Assembly (NCBI GenBank): GCA_016284045.1
Contig: JAEEOB010000148.1
Coordinates: 1 to 39,993, forward strand
Origin: Bacteroidaceae bacterium
GTDB taxonomy: Bacteria; Bacteroidota; Bacteroidia; Bacteroidales; Bacteroidaceae
Direction: 5' to 3'
Length of the DNA stretch: 39,993 bases
Shown: positions 26,501 through 33,788 of the stretch, piece by piece
How the letters are laid out: the number at the start of each line of letters is the position of its first letter
How positions within the stretch are numbered: position 1 is the stretch's first letter
Notes under the pieces: generated by a model
Told to the model about the DNA's origin: nothing
Database searches by the model: none
What the model saw: only the letters and a program-made list of their open reading frames with translations
Program-made: the position numbers and the translations under genes

Positions 26501-29500
26501 CAAGGGTTCCGTCTATGGCGGTAGCATGAATGGTATTGTTCAGTTCGATACCAATGTGAATATCAAGAGCGGACAGATTGGTTGCGGAAAGAACGCAAAT
26601 ACGCCATATGAAGACGGTGTTTGGGTTGATGGTTACGAACCAACAGAAGATTTGGAATGTGCCAGCTGGGATTATGGAATGGATACTGATAACGATGGTA
26701 AGAAAGATTTGTTCGCACCTTATGACCCGAATGCTAACGCAACGGGAGATCTGGATAAATACCCGAAAGTTGATGCACAGAGTGAAGCTCAATCGACTAA
26801 AGGCGGCAGACGTATTGCTACAGATGGCCATACCTTCTACGGCAATGTGTTCGGCGGCGGCTCTGGTAGTGTGCCTTACTTTGATACTGCAAAGGGTGTA
26901 AGCCAATACATCATGAGCGCAGGATGGGTGAAGGGTAATACAAATGTGACCATCAGTGGCGGCCATATCCTGACCAACGTCTATGGCGGTAACGAGGCCA
27001 CCAATGTGGACGGCACAGCGACAGTCAAGATGACCGGCGGCACGGTGGGTGTGCCGCGCACGCTTGCCCAGATTGACGCTCACCCCGTCACCTGCTACCT
27101 CTTCGGTGCAGGTAAGGGTGACCAGCGCGTATTATTCAACAAAGACACGAATGTGAAGGATGTCGTGGTTGAGATTATCGGCGGCAAAATCTACGGCTCT
27201 GTGTTCGGCGGTGGTGAGGATGGTCACGTGCTGCGCGACGTGACGATGACCATTGGCACGGCAGCGACAGCAGCCGTAGGGACAGAGGGCGAGGAAGGCT
27301 ATCAGCCTGCTGTTGCGGCCTCCGGCCCCACCATCGGCACTTGGGGCACCAGTTACGTCGATGGCAACGTGTTTGGCGGTGGCCGTGGATTCGGTGGTGA
27401 TGCCTATACTGCTGGAAATGTTGCCGGAAGCGTCACCATGAATATCAATGGCGGTACGATGCTCGGCTCCATCTACGGCGGCGGACGACTCGGTTCTGTG
27501 GGCTATGGACTCTTCGATGAAACGACAAATAATCAGCCAACACCAGGCTATGGCGAGATGCGGGCAGATGCTGATACTGAGGAAGGCTTTGTTCCTGAAG
27601 GCGGCTTTACTCATGGTCGTGGCCACATCGACATCACCATCAGCGGTGGTACGATTGGTAATGATTATGAATATATCGTGCCCAATTCATCTAATATTCC
27701 GAATACTATCACTCAAACAGACATAAGCAAGTGGACTTCTGAGAATTGGGCTACTTGGAAAGCGCACAACTACATCCCCAAGACGGAGTTTGATGCCTCT
27801 GGCCGTTTGACACACACCAAGGGAGGCAACGTCTTCGCAGGTGGCATGGGTCGCCAGACAAAATTGGACGGTCAAACGCTTATTGATGGTATTGACTGGT
27901 GGAAACTGGGTTGTGTCAAGCAGACCAAGCTGACCATCACTGGTGGTCATATAAAGAGTAATGTCTATGGCGGAGGCGAGCTGGGTGCGGTGATACCTTA
28001 TACCAATGGCAGTACAACAGAGGGCGGTACAACAGAGATTGATATCAGTGATTCGGCCGATATCGGCACTCCTGTGACAGAGTCTGTTACCACAGGTGAG
28101 GGCCAAAGTGCTCAGACAAATGATGTGTATACCTTCGGTAGTGTCTTCGGTGGTGGCATGGGTAGCGAAAACGACACCTCCACAGAAGAAAAGATTGGCG
28201 GTCGTGTTGCAGGCAGCACTAAGATTACCATGACTGGTGGCGATGTGAAGGGCAGTGTTTATGGCGGTGGCGAGTTGGCCATTGTGCAGGGTAGCCATAC
28301 TGCCAAGAACAGTAAGAATGAAGATATGGGCGTGGGTACAGAGATCAATATCAGCGGCGGAACCATTGGCTACGACCAGGATGGCTTCGGCGGTGCTACG
28401 ATGGGTAACGTCTATGGCGGCGGAAAGGGCAGCCTTACTACTGCTAATGCCGGTCTCATCAAGAACAACACGTTGGTCAAAATCACCGGCACGCCTACTA
28501 TATACCATAATATTTATGGTGGTGGTGCCTACGGCTCAGTAGGAACCTTTAACTTCACTACAGGTGTACCTACCAGTTGGACTGACGGCACTGGTAAGGC
28601 TGAGGTCATCGTCGAAAGTGGTACCATTGGTATCAACGGTCATGAGAACGGTATGGTGTTCGGCTCGTCAAGAGGTGATGTAGCCGCTCCGGTTGCTCCA
28701 TCCCAAGGTGCAACTCCTGTTGACCCCAACGACCGACTGGCATGGGTTTACGATACTCATGTGGTAATTGGCAATTCCACTTCCAGCGGAGGACCTTCCA
28801 TCAAGGGTACTGTCTATGGTAGTGGCGAGAATGGCCATACTTTCAACAATACTCTGGTGGATGTTAATAAAGGTACTATAGGTATTGAAACTGATGCGGA
28901 GATTACCTACACAGAGAATGGACAATCACTCACAAAGGGCGGTGCTGCTTATCCATACCGTGGCAACGTCTATGGCGGTGGCTGCGGTACGGACATGTAC
29001 GACTCTAATGGCGATGGTACTGATGACACCTTTAACCCCTTAGCCGGTATTGTGCTTGGCGATGCTACGGTTAACATCAACGGTGGTAAAGTCGTCCGCA
29101 ACGTCTATGGTGCCGGTGCCATGGGTTCGGTGGGTAAAACTGTTACCACAACTGCCAATAATGTTACGACAACGACTGTCAGCGGTGGAACAACCACGAT
29201 TAACGTCAGTGGCGGTACTATAGGCGTTGATGGTACAAATGGCGACGGTAATGTCTTTGGTGCAGCACGTGGAAACGAGAATGCCACAATTAATGAATTC
29301 GCTTTGGTGAAAAAGGAAACCAGCGTTTCTGTCACAGGTGGCACCATCAAAGGCAATGTCTATGGTGGTGGTGAGTTAGGCTGTGTAGGAACATTTACCG
29401 TTTCTCAAGATATGAGGACGTTTACTTGGCAAGATACTAACGGTGCTAACAATACTACAGGCAATGAAAAGAACACAGGCGTTTGCAATGTGACTGTTGA

Positions 29501-32249
29501 TGGTAGTTCTGCGGTCATTAATGGACATGTGTATGGAGCCGGTAGGGGTAAGGACGACACCTTCTGGTGTGAGAAAGGTATCGCATACAGCGCGAATGTC
29601 GACATCAAAAACGGCACGGTGAGCCACAACGTCTATGGCGGCGGCGAGGTAGGCCGCGTGGAGACTGATACCCAAGTGAAGATAGGAAATGGAATCGGAA
29701 CAGCCGGAGGTACAATCACTCCTACTATTATGGGTAGCGTCTTCGGTGGCGGTGCAGGTGTAGAGACACATGGATACTCTGCCCTGGTGCGTGGTAATAC
29801 TACTGTCACTGTTGAAGGCAATGCTAAGGTTGAACAAAGTGTCTATGGCGGCGGACAGATTGCCTCGGTGGGCAGATATGCCCTTGACTCTCAGAAAATG
29901 CCGTCTATATTGCAAGGCGGTGGGTATTGCTTTGTTACCGTTCAGGGCCATGCCACCATCGTAAAAGACGTCTTTGGTGCCGGTAAAGGTGTCACGCCTC
30001 ATTTTAATAATTCTGATGAAGACCTTTCGAAACAATCAAGACGTATGTCGCTCAAGGATGGTTGGGAACAACTAGTAGGGGACGATCGATTTGCTTGGGA
30101 TTATCTCACGAGTGAGTCTGACTATTCAACGTATCTTGAAACGTTGGCTTTAGCAACCCACCCCGAAGTGACCATTGATGGAAATGCGACTGTCAGTGGT
30201 TCCGTTTTTGGCGGCGGCGAGCTGGGTCTTACCAAAGGAAGTGTTATTGTCAACATACATGGTGGAACGATAGCGGAGGATGTGTACGGTGGCGGCTCGT
30301 TGGCCAACACAAATACTACAAACTCAGTTGATACCGATGGCGATGGAGTAGCAGATCAAACCGTCGATCCCACTACAACAGTCAACCTGAAGGGCGGCAC
30401 CATCAACCGCAATGTGTATGGCGGCGGCTTAGGAAGACTGGCCAAGGATGCAGTGGCGGCTACGCCCGCACAAGGTACGGTAGGTGAAGATGGATATGAA
30501 CCCGCTGTGGAGGCTCAGCCTGCCGTTTCCGCTGTTGAGGCCAAGGTATATGGTACTGTGTTAGTGAAACTGAACGAACCAACTACTACGACAACTGGAG
30601 AGGGCGAAGGCGCCACTACCACCACCACCTACGGCGACTGCGAGGTGAAGGGTACCATCTTCGGTTGTAACAACCTGAACGGTAGTCCACAGAAAGATGT
30701 CACTGTTCACGTCTATAAGACGGTGAAGAAGAACGACTCGCGTGTAATGGCTAAGCCTACTAAGGATTCTGGCACTTACGAAATGACTGCCGTTTATGGT
30801 GGCGGCAATTTGGCGGCCTATTATCCTGACGATGCCACAACAAGAGGAATAGCCCAGACAAATGTCATCATCGACGGTTGTGACTTGACGAGTATCAAGC
30901 AGGTGTATGGCGGTGGTAATGCCGCTTCTGTGCCAGCTACACATGTGGTTGTCAATGGTACGTATGAAATCGAAGAAGTGTTTGGTGGCGGTAACGGTTT
31001 TGATAAGATTTCCAAGAATGGCAGCACCTTGATTACTAATCCCGGTGCAAACGTTGGCTTTAAGGACTATTGGGACTACACGAATGAACAAGACATGGCG
31101 GATTATGACACTAAGGATGAGCGACTGACCAACGAAACCTTCTTAAACAATTATGTCTACGGATCAGGCAAGGCATCGGTGGATATCTATGGTGGATTGG
31201 TGCATCGGGTATTCGGCGGTTCCAACACAAGAGGTAATGTGCGTGAGGCGGCCGTGACGATGCTTCAGGATATGGAAGGATGTAACTTCAAGATTGACGA
31301 GGCATACGGTGGCGGCAAGAGTGCACCGATGGATGCTGAAGCGAAACTGCTGATGGCTTGTATCCCAGGTTTGTCTGTAGCCTACGGTGGCGCTCAGGAT
31401 GCTGATGTGCAGGGCGGTGTGACAATGACTATTACCAACGGTACTTTTGATCGTGTATTTGGCGGTAACAACATCAGTGGTACTATCAACGGTCCTATCG
31501 TGGTGAATATCGAGGAAACAGGCTGTCGTCCCATTGTCATCGGACAACTCTATGGCGGTGGCAACCAGGCGGCCTATACGGCTCCATGGAAGGATGAGAA
31601 TGACCATTCAAAGGGTCGTAAAGACGGTCCCACCGTAAACGTCAAGTCGTTTACCAGCATCGGTGAAATCTATGGTGGAGGCTATGGTGAGACGGCTGTG
31701 GTGAAGGGTGATACCCATGTGAACATCGATGTGACGGAAGGTAAATGGGCTTCTAAAGAAACGACCCAAGATGAGATAAAGGAAATCAAGTTCTCTGAGT
31801 TCAAAAGGACTTCAAATGGAGGTTTCGAGGTGGATGGAGATGGCAATCGTATTGAGGAAACAAAGACGATCACCGTTACAATCCCTGGCCATAAGAAAGA
31901 TGCTATCGGAGCTATCGGTAATGTCTTCGGTGGCGGTAATGCGGCAAAGGTCGATGGAAATACGAACGTGAATATCGGTACCAAGATGGGGGCTGATGAG
32001 TATATGGCTGTGGTTGATGTGCCTACGAACGTAGCTGGCTTATATACCCGTTCTGGAGAAGGAACTACAGAATCTCCGTATACATATACTAAAGTCACTG
32101 GTACTTCCGTAGCCCCTTCATCTGGCACGACCTACTACAAGGAGTACACCATTAAGGGTGCTGATATCCGTGGTAACGTCTACGGAGGAGGTAACAATGC
32201 TGCAGTGACGGGCAACACGAACGTGCAGATAGGTAAGAAAGCCGAGTAG
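23547..32249 (+). CDS. Giant [FY]GGG-repeat secreted protein (2900 aa), no sorting tail
   Basis: A signal peptide (MKQDMNDTFRIVLWAMVMAA, cleavage near ATA-Q, residue 31) is followed almost at once by GNVYGGGNLATV, and the repeat continues to the last residues (GNVYGGGNNAAVTGNTNVQI). By hand I count about 38 exact [FY]GGG cores and some 17 variants (YGGS, FGAG, FGGN). A typical unit is V-Y-G-G-G, a variable charged or polar loop, G-x-T-x-V-x-I, then GGTIxG, which suggests a long beta-solenoid. The first about 650 residues (A) and the last about 680 (A') are diverged copies in the same domain order, and a smaller block (B, near 700-840; B', near 1990-2110) is also duplicated inside them. No T9SS tail, lipobox or membrane anchor is visible. 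Its placement after a RhuM gene repeats the arrangement of the previous giant. Confidence 0.87.
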   Translation: MKQDMNDTFRIVLWAMVMAAMTLLTGSTATAQDTPTGPRVHGNVYGGGNLATVGGSVTVNMKAGTVEKDVYGGGALANTNINNATVSSTSTNTTTVNLTGGIIMGDAYGGGLGRIEVTAVAGEKYTQEEIDAAQEGDPAYGKTTDDWKVEPIEGVEGVEATVYGDINVNLGSSTSGSSATGFYITKYTGDHSDVIKSGRIFGCNNLNGSPQGDVRVTVWKTVKGNSERTAQDNLKNENAAHSYNVAAVYGGGNLANYAPTATGKKAYVRIETCEVSIESVYGGGNAAEAPETNVLVRGAYEINEVFGGGNGKDPYTLNGTDWIDNSGADVNGNATTLLTGGLVHGAYGGSNKRGTIFGNVSIDTGTGSETDHSTNAGCPLDVEKLVGAGKDADVNGDLIMVMGCKPDEKIPVVYAGADNANVNGDVMLTITSGKFGKVFGGNNAGGYILGRIRLNIEETADCNPAVPIEIDELYLGGNEAEYSMYGYYNAGTAEAPVYKSRTAAMAAITDQSAEGYTPAVTTMAGMDVRKTAPYAKPELNIISCTKIDKVYGGGYGAGATLYGDPIVNINMIPGKHTSSVSDKMNTLGLPPTDNSDKLGIIGDVFGGGNAAKIEGSTTVNIGTATTVNLTSIPDDDNTENVDESLATVKGAYIVGNVYGGGNEADVTGNTFVNICAKKETDTYTSVAFSDASGVKITSKSVNGEKVGGNIFGGGKGVADNFLCNKAMIGKDGAGADKDNYPDGYPDGNTNVIIGNGTVNGSVYGGGEVGRVEMNTTVTIGLTGTTTSNPDIKGSVFGGGKGDEEHGYAALVRGNPTVTIQANAKVEHNVYGGGEIASVARYKVPRTDEDVAAAIAEGYTDAVKGRPYALKDVNSGFCTVNVLGNAVIGPDTPMKMYHKVNDVIPADDAPDDAGHVFGAGKGILPKNYAYDSNEVGHKPRSRNNEDGWDWFGDVNEYIAFIKTLALSSQTTVTIGDENDSNCNPFVKGSVYGGSMNGIVQFDTNVNIKSGQIGCGKNANTPYEDGVWVDGYEPTEDLECASWDYGMDTDNDGKKDLFAPYDPNANATGDLDKYPKVDAQSEAQSTKGGRRIATDGHTFYGNVFGGGSGSVPYFDTAKGVSQYIMSAGWVKGNTNVTISGGHILTNVYGGNEATNVDGTATVKMTGGTVGVPRTLAQIDAHPVTCYLFGAGKGDQRVLFNKDTNVKDVVVEIIGGKIYGSVFGGGEDGHVLRDVTMTIGTAATAAVGTEGEEGYQPAVAASGPTIGTWGTSYVDGNVFGGGRGFGGDAYTAGNVAGSVTMNINGGTMLGSIYGGGRLGSVGYGLFDETTNNQPTPGYGEMRADADTEEGFVPEGGFTHGRGHIDITISGGTIGNDYEYIVPNSSNIPNTITQTDISKWTSENWATWKAHNYIPKTEFDASGRLTHTKGGNVFAGGMGRQTKLDGQTLIDGIDWWKLGCVKQTKLTITGGHIKSNVYGGGELGAVIPYTNGSTTEGGTTEIDISDSADIGTPVTESVTTGEGQSAQTNDVYTFGSVFGGGMGSENDTSTEEKIGGRVAGSTKITMTGGDVKGSVYGGGELAIVQGSHTAKNSKNEDMGVGTEINISGGTIGYDQDGFGGATMGNVYGGGKGSLTTANAGLIKNNTLVKITGTPTIYHNIYGGGAYGSVGTFNFTTGVPTSWTDGTGKAEVIVESGTIGINGHENGMVFGSSRGDVAAPVAPSQGATPVDPNDRLAWVYDTHVVIGNSTSSGGPSIKGTVYGSGENGHTFNNTLVDVNKGTIGIETDAEITYTENGQSLTKGGAAYPYRGNVYGGGCGTDMYDSNGDGTDDTFNPLAGIVLGDATVNINGGKVVRNVYGAGAMGSVGKTVTTTANNVTTTTVSGGTTTINVSGGTIGVDGTNGDGNVFGAARGNENATINEFALVKKETSVSVTGGTIKGNVYGGGELGCVGTFTVSQDMRTFTWQDTNGANNTTGNEKNTGVCNVTVDGSSAVINGHVYGAGRGKDDTFWCEKGIAYSANVDIKNGTVSHNVYGGGEVGRVETDTQVKIGNGIGTAGGTITPTIMGSVFGGGAGVETHGYSALVRGNTTVTVEGNAKVEQSVYGGGQIASVGRYALDSQKMPSILQGGGYCFVTVQGHATIVKDVFGAGKGVTPHFNNSDEDLSKQSRRMSLKDGWEQLVGDDRFAWDYLTSESDYSTYLETLALATHPEVTIDGNATVSGSVFGGGELGLTKGSVIVNIHGGTIAEDVYGGGSLANTNTTNSVDTDGDGVADQTVDPTTTVNLKGGTINRNVYGGGLGRLAKDAVAATPAQGTVGEDGYEPAVEAQPAVSAVEAKVYGTVLVKLNEPTTTTTGEGEGATTTTTYGDCEVKGTIFGCNNLNGSPQKDVTVHVYKTVKKNDSRVMAKPTKDSGTYEMTAVYGGGNLAAYYPDDATTRGIAQTNVIIDGCDLTSIKQVYGGGNAASVPATHVVVNGTYEIEEVFGGGNGFDKISKNGSTLITNPGANVGFKDYWDYTNEQDMADYDTKDERLTNETFLNNYVYGSGKASVDIYGGLVHRVFGGSNTRGNVREAAVTMLQDMEGCNFKIDEAYGGGKSAPMDAEAKLLMACIPGLSVAYGGAQDADVQGGVTMTITNGTFDRVFGGNNISGTINGPIVVNIEETGCRPIVIGQLYGGGNQAAYTAPWKDENDHSKGRKDGPTVNVKSFTSIGEIYGGGYGETAVVKGDTHVNIDVTEGKWASKETTQDEIKEIKFSEFKRTSNGGFEVDGDGNRIEETKTITVTIPGHKKDAIGAIGNVFGGGNAAKVDGNTNVNIGTKMGADEYMAVVDVPTNVAGLYTRSGEGTTESPYTYTKVTGTSVAPSSGTTYYKEYTIKGADIRGNVYGGGNNAAVTGNTNVQIGKKAE

Positions 32250-32273
32250 AAGCATCGGTGACTTAAAAATAGG

Positions 32274-32359
32274 TTTTCAGCGGCCGCTGCCGATATTAGC
32301 AGCGGCCGCTGCTATTTTCGTTGGCGGCCGCTGCCAATTTCGGCAGCGGTCGCTGAAAA
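32274..32359. terminator. GC-rich nested palindromes, probable bidirectional terminator
   Basis: Outer arms 32274-32297 and 32336-32359 pair over 24 bp with two mismatches and are edged by TTTT and AAAA, as in a bidirectional terminator. Inside are a perfect 16-bp palindrome AGCAGCGGCCGCTGCT (32298-32313) and a near-palindrome (32321-32337). GCGGCCGC occurs three times. Its place between convergent genes supports a terminator role, but a dispersed repeat is also possible. Confidence 0.6.
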
Positions 32360-32366
32360 ATCGTAT

Positions 32367-32520
32367 GGTACGGGTAAACTCCCGCGAAGCTACGAGCAAA
32401 CTCCCGCTTTGCTACGGGCTCTCACCCTCAGAGCTACGGGAGGGCTTTCGTTCTGTTACGGAAGGGCATTCGTTCTTTTACGGAAGGGCATTCGTTCTGT
32501 TGCGGGAGGGCTTTCGTTCA
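32367..32520. repeat. 22-bp tandem repeat, seven copies
   Basis: Seven successive 22-bp units begin at 32367, 32389, 32411, 32433, 32455, 32477 and 32499, with a partial eighth from 32521. Each begins with a variant of GNTACGG; the last four are nearly identical (...GGAAGGGCATTCGTTCT-like) and the first three are diverged. No spacers separate the units, so this is a minisatellite and not a CRISPR array. It ends 12 bp from the stop of the histidine kinase gene. Confidence 0.85.
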
Positions 32521-32532
32521 GTTGCGGAACAC

Positions 32533-33699
32533 TCAACACTTATTACCCTTCACCTCTATCCGGAAGGTGGTGCCAACGCCCACTTCGGACTGCTTGACGA
32601 AGATGCGACCGTGATGGTATTCCTCTACGATGCGGCGCGCCAAGGAAAGGCCGAGACCCCAGCCACGCTTCTTTGTGGTGAAGCCTGGCGTAAAAACGTT
32701 CTTCAGGTCTTTCTTTCGGATGCCCTTGCCGTTGTCGGCCACTTCTATCACCACTTTTCCCGACTCCTCCAGCAGCGTCAGCACAATGCGGCCAGAGCCT
32801 TCCATGGCGTCAACGGCATTCTTGCAGAGGTTCTCAATGACCCATTCAAAGAGCGAGGCGTTCATCTTGACAACGACATCATGGTCGGGCAGACGGCGCA
32901 CTATCTCCACCTTCTTCGACGTGCGGCGGTCCATGTAGGCGGTGACGTGTTCCAGCACTTCGTTCATGGAGGAATCGACGGGTTCGGGCAGGGAGCCAAT
33001 CTTCGAGAAACGTTCGGCAATACGCTCCAGCCGTCGGACGTCCTGCGACATCTCGGGAATGAGCTCGTCATCAGGATACTGCTCCTTCAGAATCTCCACC
33101 CATGCCATCAACGAGGAGATGGGGGTGCCCAGCTGGTGAGCCGTTTCCTTCGACAGACCTACCCACACCTTGTTCTGCTCGGCCTTCTTCGATGAGAGCA
33201 GGGCAAAGATGGCCACCACGACGAAGATCATGACGATGCCCAGCTGGACGTAAGGCCACTGGGTGAGACGTTTGAGGAGTGTGGACTCATCGTAGCACAC
33301 CAACTGGTAGTCTACGGAGTCGTCGGACTCTATCTTGATATAGTCTCCTGAGCGCAGCATACGCTGGGCATAGGCACTGACATAGGCATCGGAATCCTCT
33401 GCGGTGTCTTCATCCATGTGGATATTGCGATAGTCGGTGACTGTCCCGGCAGAGTCCATCACAATGACGGGGATGGTGTTGTTGCCCTGGATGACATTGA
33501 GCACCAGTGTCAGGTCAGTGCTCTCGTCGGCTTCGTTGAGTGCCCGCAGGGCCTCGGCCCACGTCTCCATCTTGGCACGTTCCTCACGCTGCAGGTCACG
33601 CACTAAATAGTGAGAGACCAAGAGGGAGACAACGGCGATAATCACTGCCGCTATGACCAAGAGTATCTTTACCTGACGGATTCTGTCTGTCCACTGCAT
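32533..33699 (-). CDS. Membrane sensor histidine kinase
   Basis: The 388-aa product has two membrane spans (about 12-30 and 150-168) enclosing a periplasmic sensor region of about 115 residues. The HisKA-type H box is GLSKETAHQLGTP, with H188 as the predicted phosphorylation site. The ATPase domain shows the N box (ENLCKNAVDAME, 289-300), the G1 box DNGKGI (322-327), an F-box-like FTPGFTTKK (336-344) and the G2 box GWGLGLS (346-352). No response regulator lies beside it, so it is an orphan within this window and its target is unknown. Its start is only 38 bp from the terminator of the upstream gene, and I saw no clear promoter between them, so it may depend on readthrough or on a promoter overlapping the hairpin. 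Confidence 0.9.
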   Translation of the reverse strand: MQWTDRIRQVKILLVIAAVIIAVVSLLVSHYLVRDLQREERAKMETWAEALRALNEADESTDLTLVLNVIQGNNTIPVIVMDSAGTVTDYRNIHMDEDTAEDSDAYVSAYAQRMLRSGDYIKIESDDSVDYQLVCYDESTLLKRLTQWPYVQLGIVMIFVVVAIFALLSSKKAEQNKVWVGLSKETAHQLGTPISSLMAWVEILKEQYPDDELIPEMSQDVRRLERIAERFSKIGSLPEPVDSSMNEVLEHVTAYMDRRTSKKVEIVRRLPDHDVVVKMNASLFEWVIENLCKNAVDAMEGSGRIVLTLLEESGKVVIEVADNGKGIRKKDLKNVFTPGFTTKKRGWGLGLSLARRIVEEYHHGRIFVKQSEVGVGTTFRIEVKGNKC

Positions 33700-33736
33700 A
33701 CTCTATAATAACGCAGGCATCGCCAATTTATTGTAT

Positions 33737-33782
33737 AAACACGAAAAAGGGGTGCCCGTTGGAGCACCCCTTTTTCGTGTTT
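33737..33782 (-). terminator. Rho-independent terminator with 19-bp perfect stem
   Basis: Arms 33737-33755 and 33764-33782 pair perfectly over 19 bp around an 8-nt loop. The stem core GGGGTGC/GCACCCC is flanked by A5/T5 runs, so it can work in either direction. It lies 6 bp past the stop of the gene ending at 33789. Confidence 0.9.
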
Positions 33783-33788
33783 ATTTCT

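Larger units (their letters stand above)
32250..32532. other. Convergent intergenic region with cruciform block and 22-bp tandem repeats
   Basis: This region lies between the ends of the giant gene (+) and the histidine kinase gene (-). It contains the palindromic block at 32274-32359 and tandem repeats at 32367-32520. No gene is supported in it. Confidence 0.8.

Noticed and set aside
26190-27083. 297-aa minus-strand open frame inside the 2900-aa giant
   Set aside because: It is antisense to the repeats; the long open frame is explained by the codon pattern of GGC/GGT-rich DNA.
32241-32260. Premature stop in the 2900-aa giant relative to the first giant
   Set aside because: The bases around the TAG loosely resemble those at the window start (GCTCAGTTGAAA), which might mean a stop mutation, but the match lasts only about 10 bases and the downstream frame shows no similarity.
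32367-32520. CRISPR array
   Set aside because: Repeat units are directly adjacent with no unique spacers, and no cas genes are present.
32365-33195. 276-aa plus-strand open frame over the histidine kinase
   Set aside because: It begins in the 22-bp tandem repeats and runs antisense to a kinase with all catalytic boxes.
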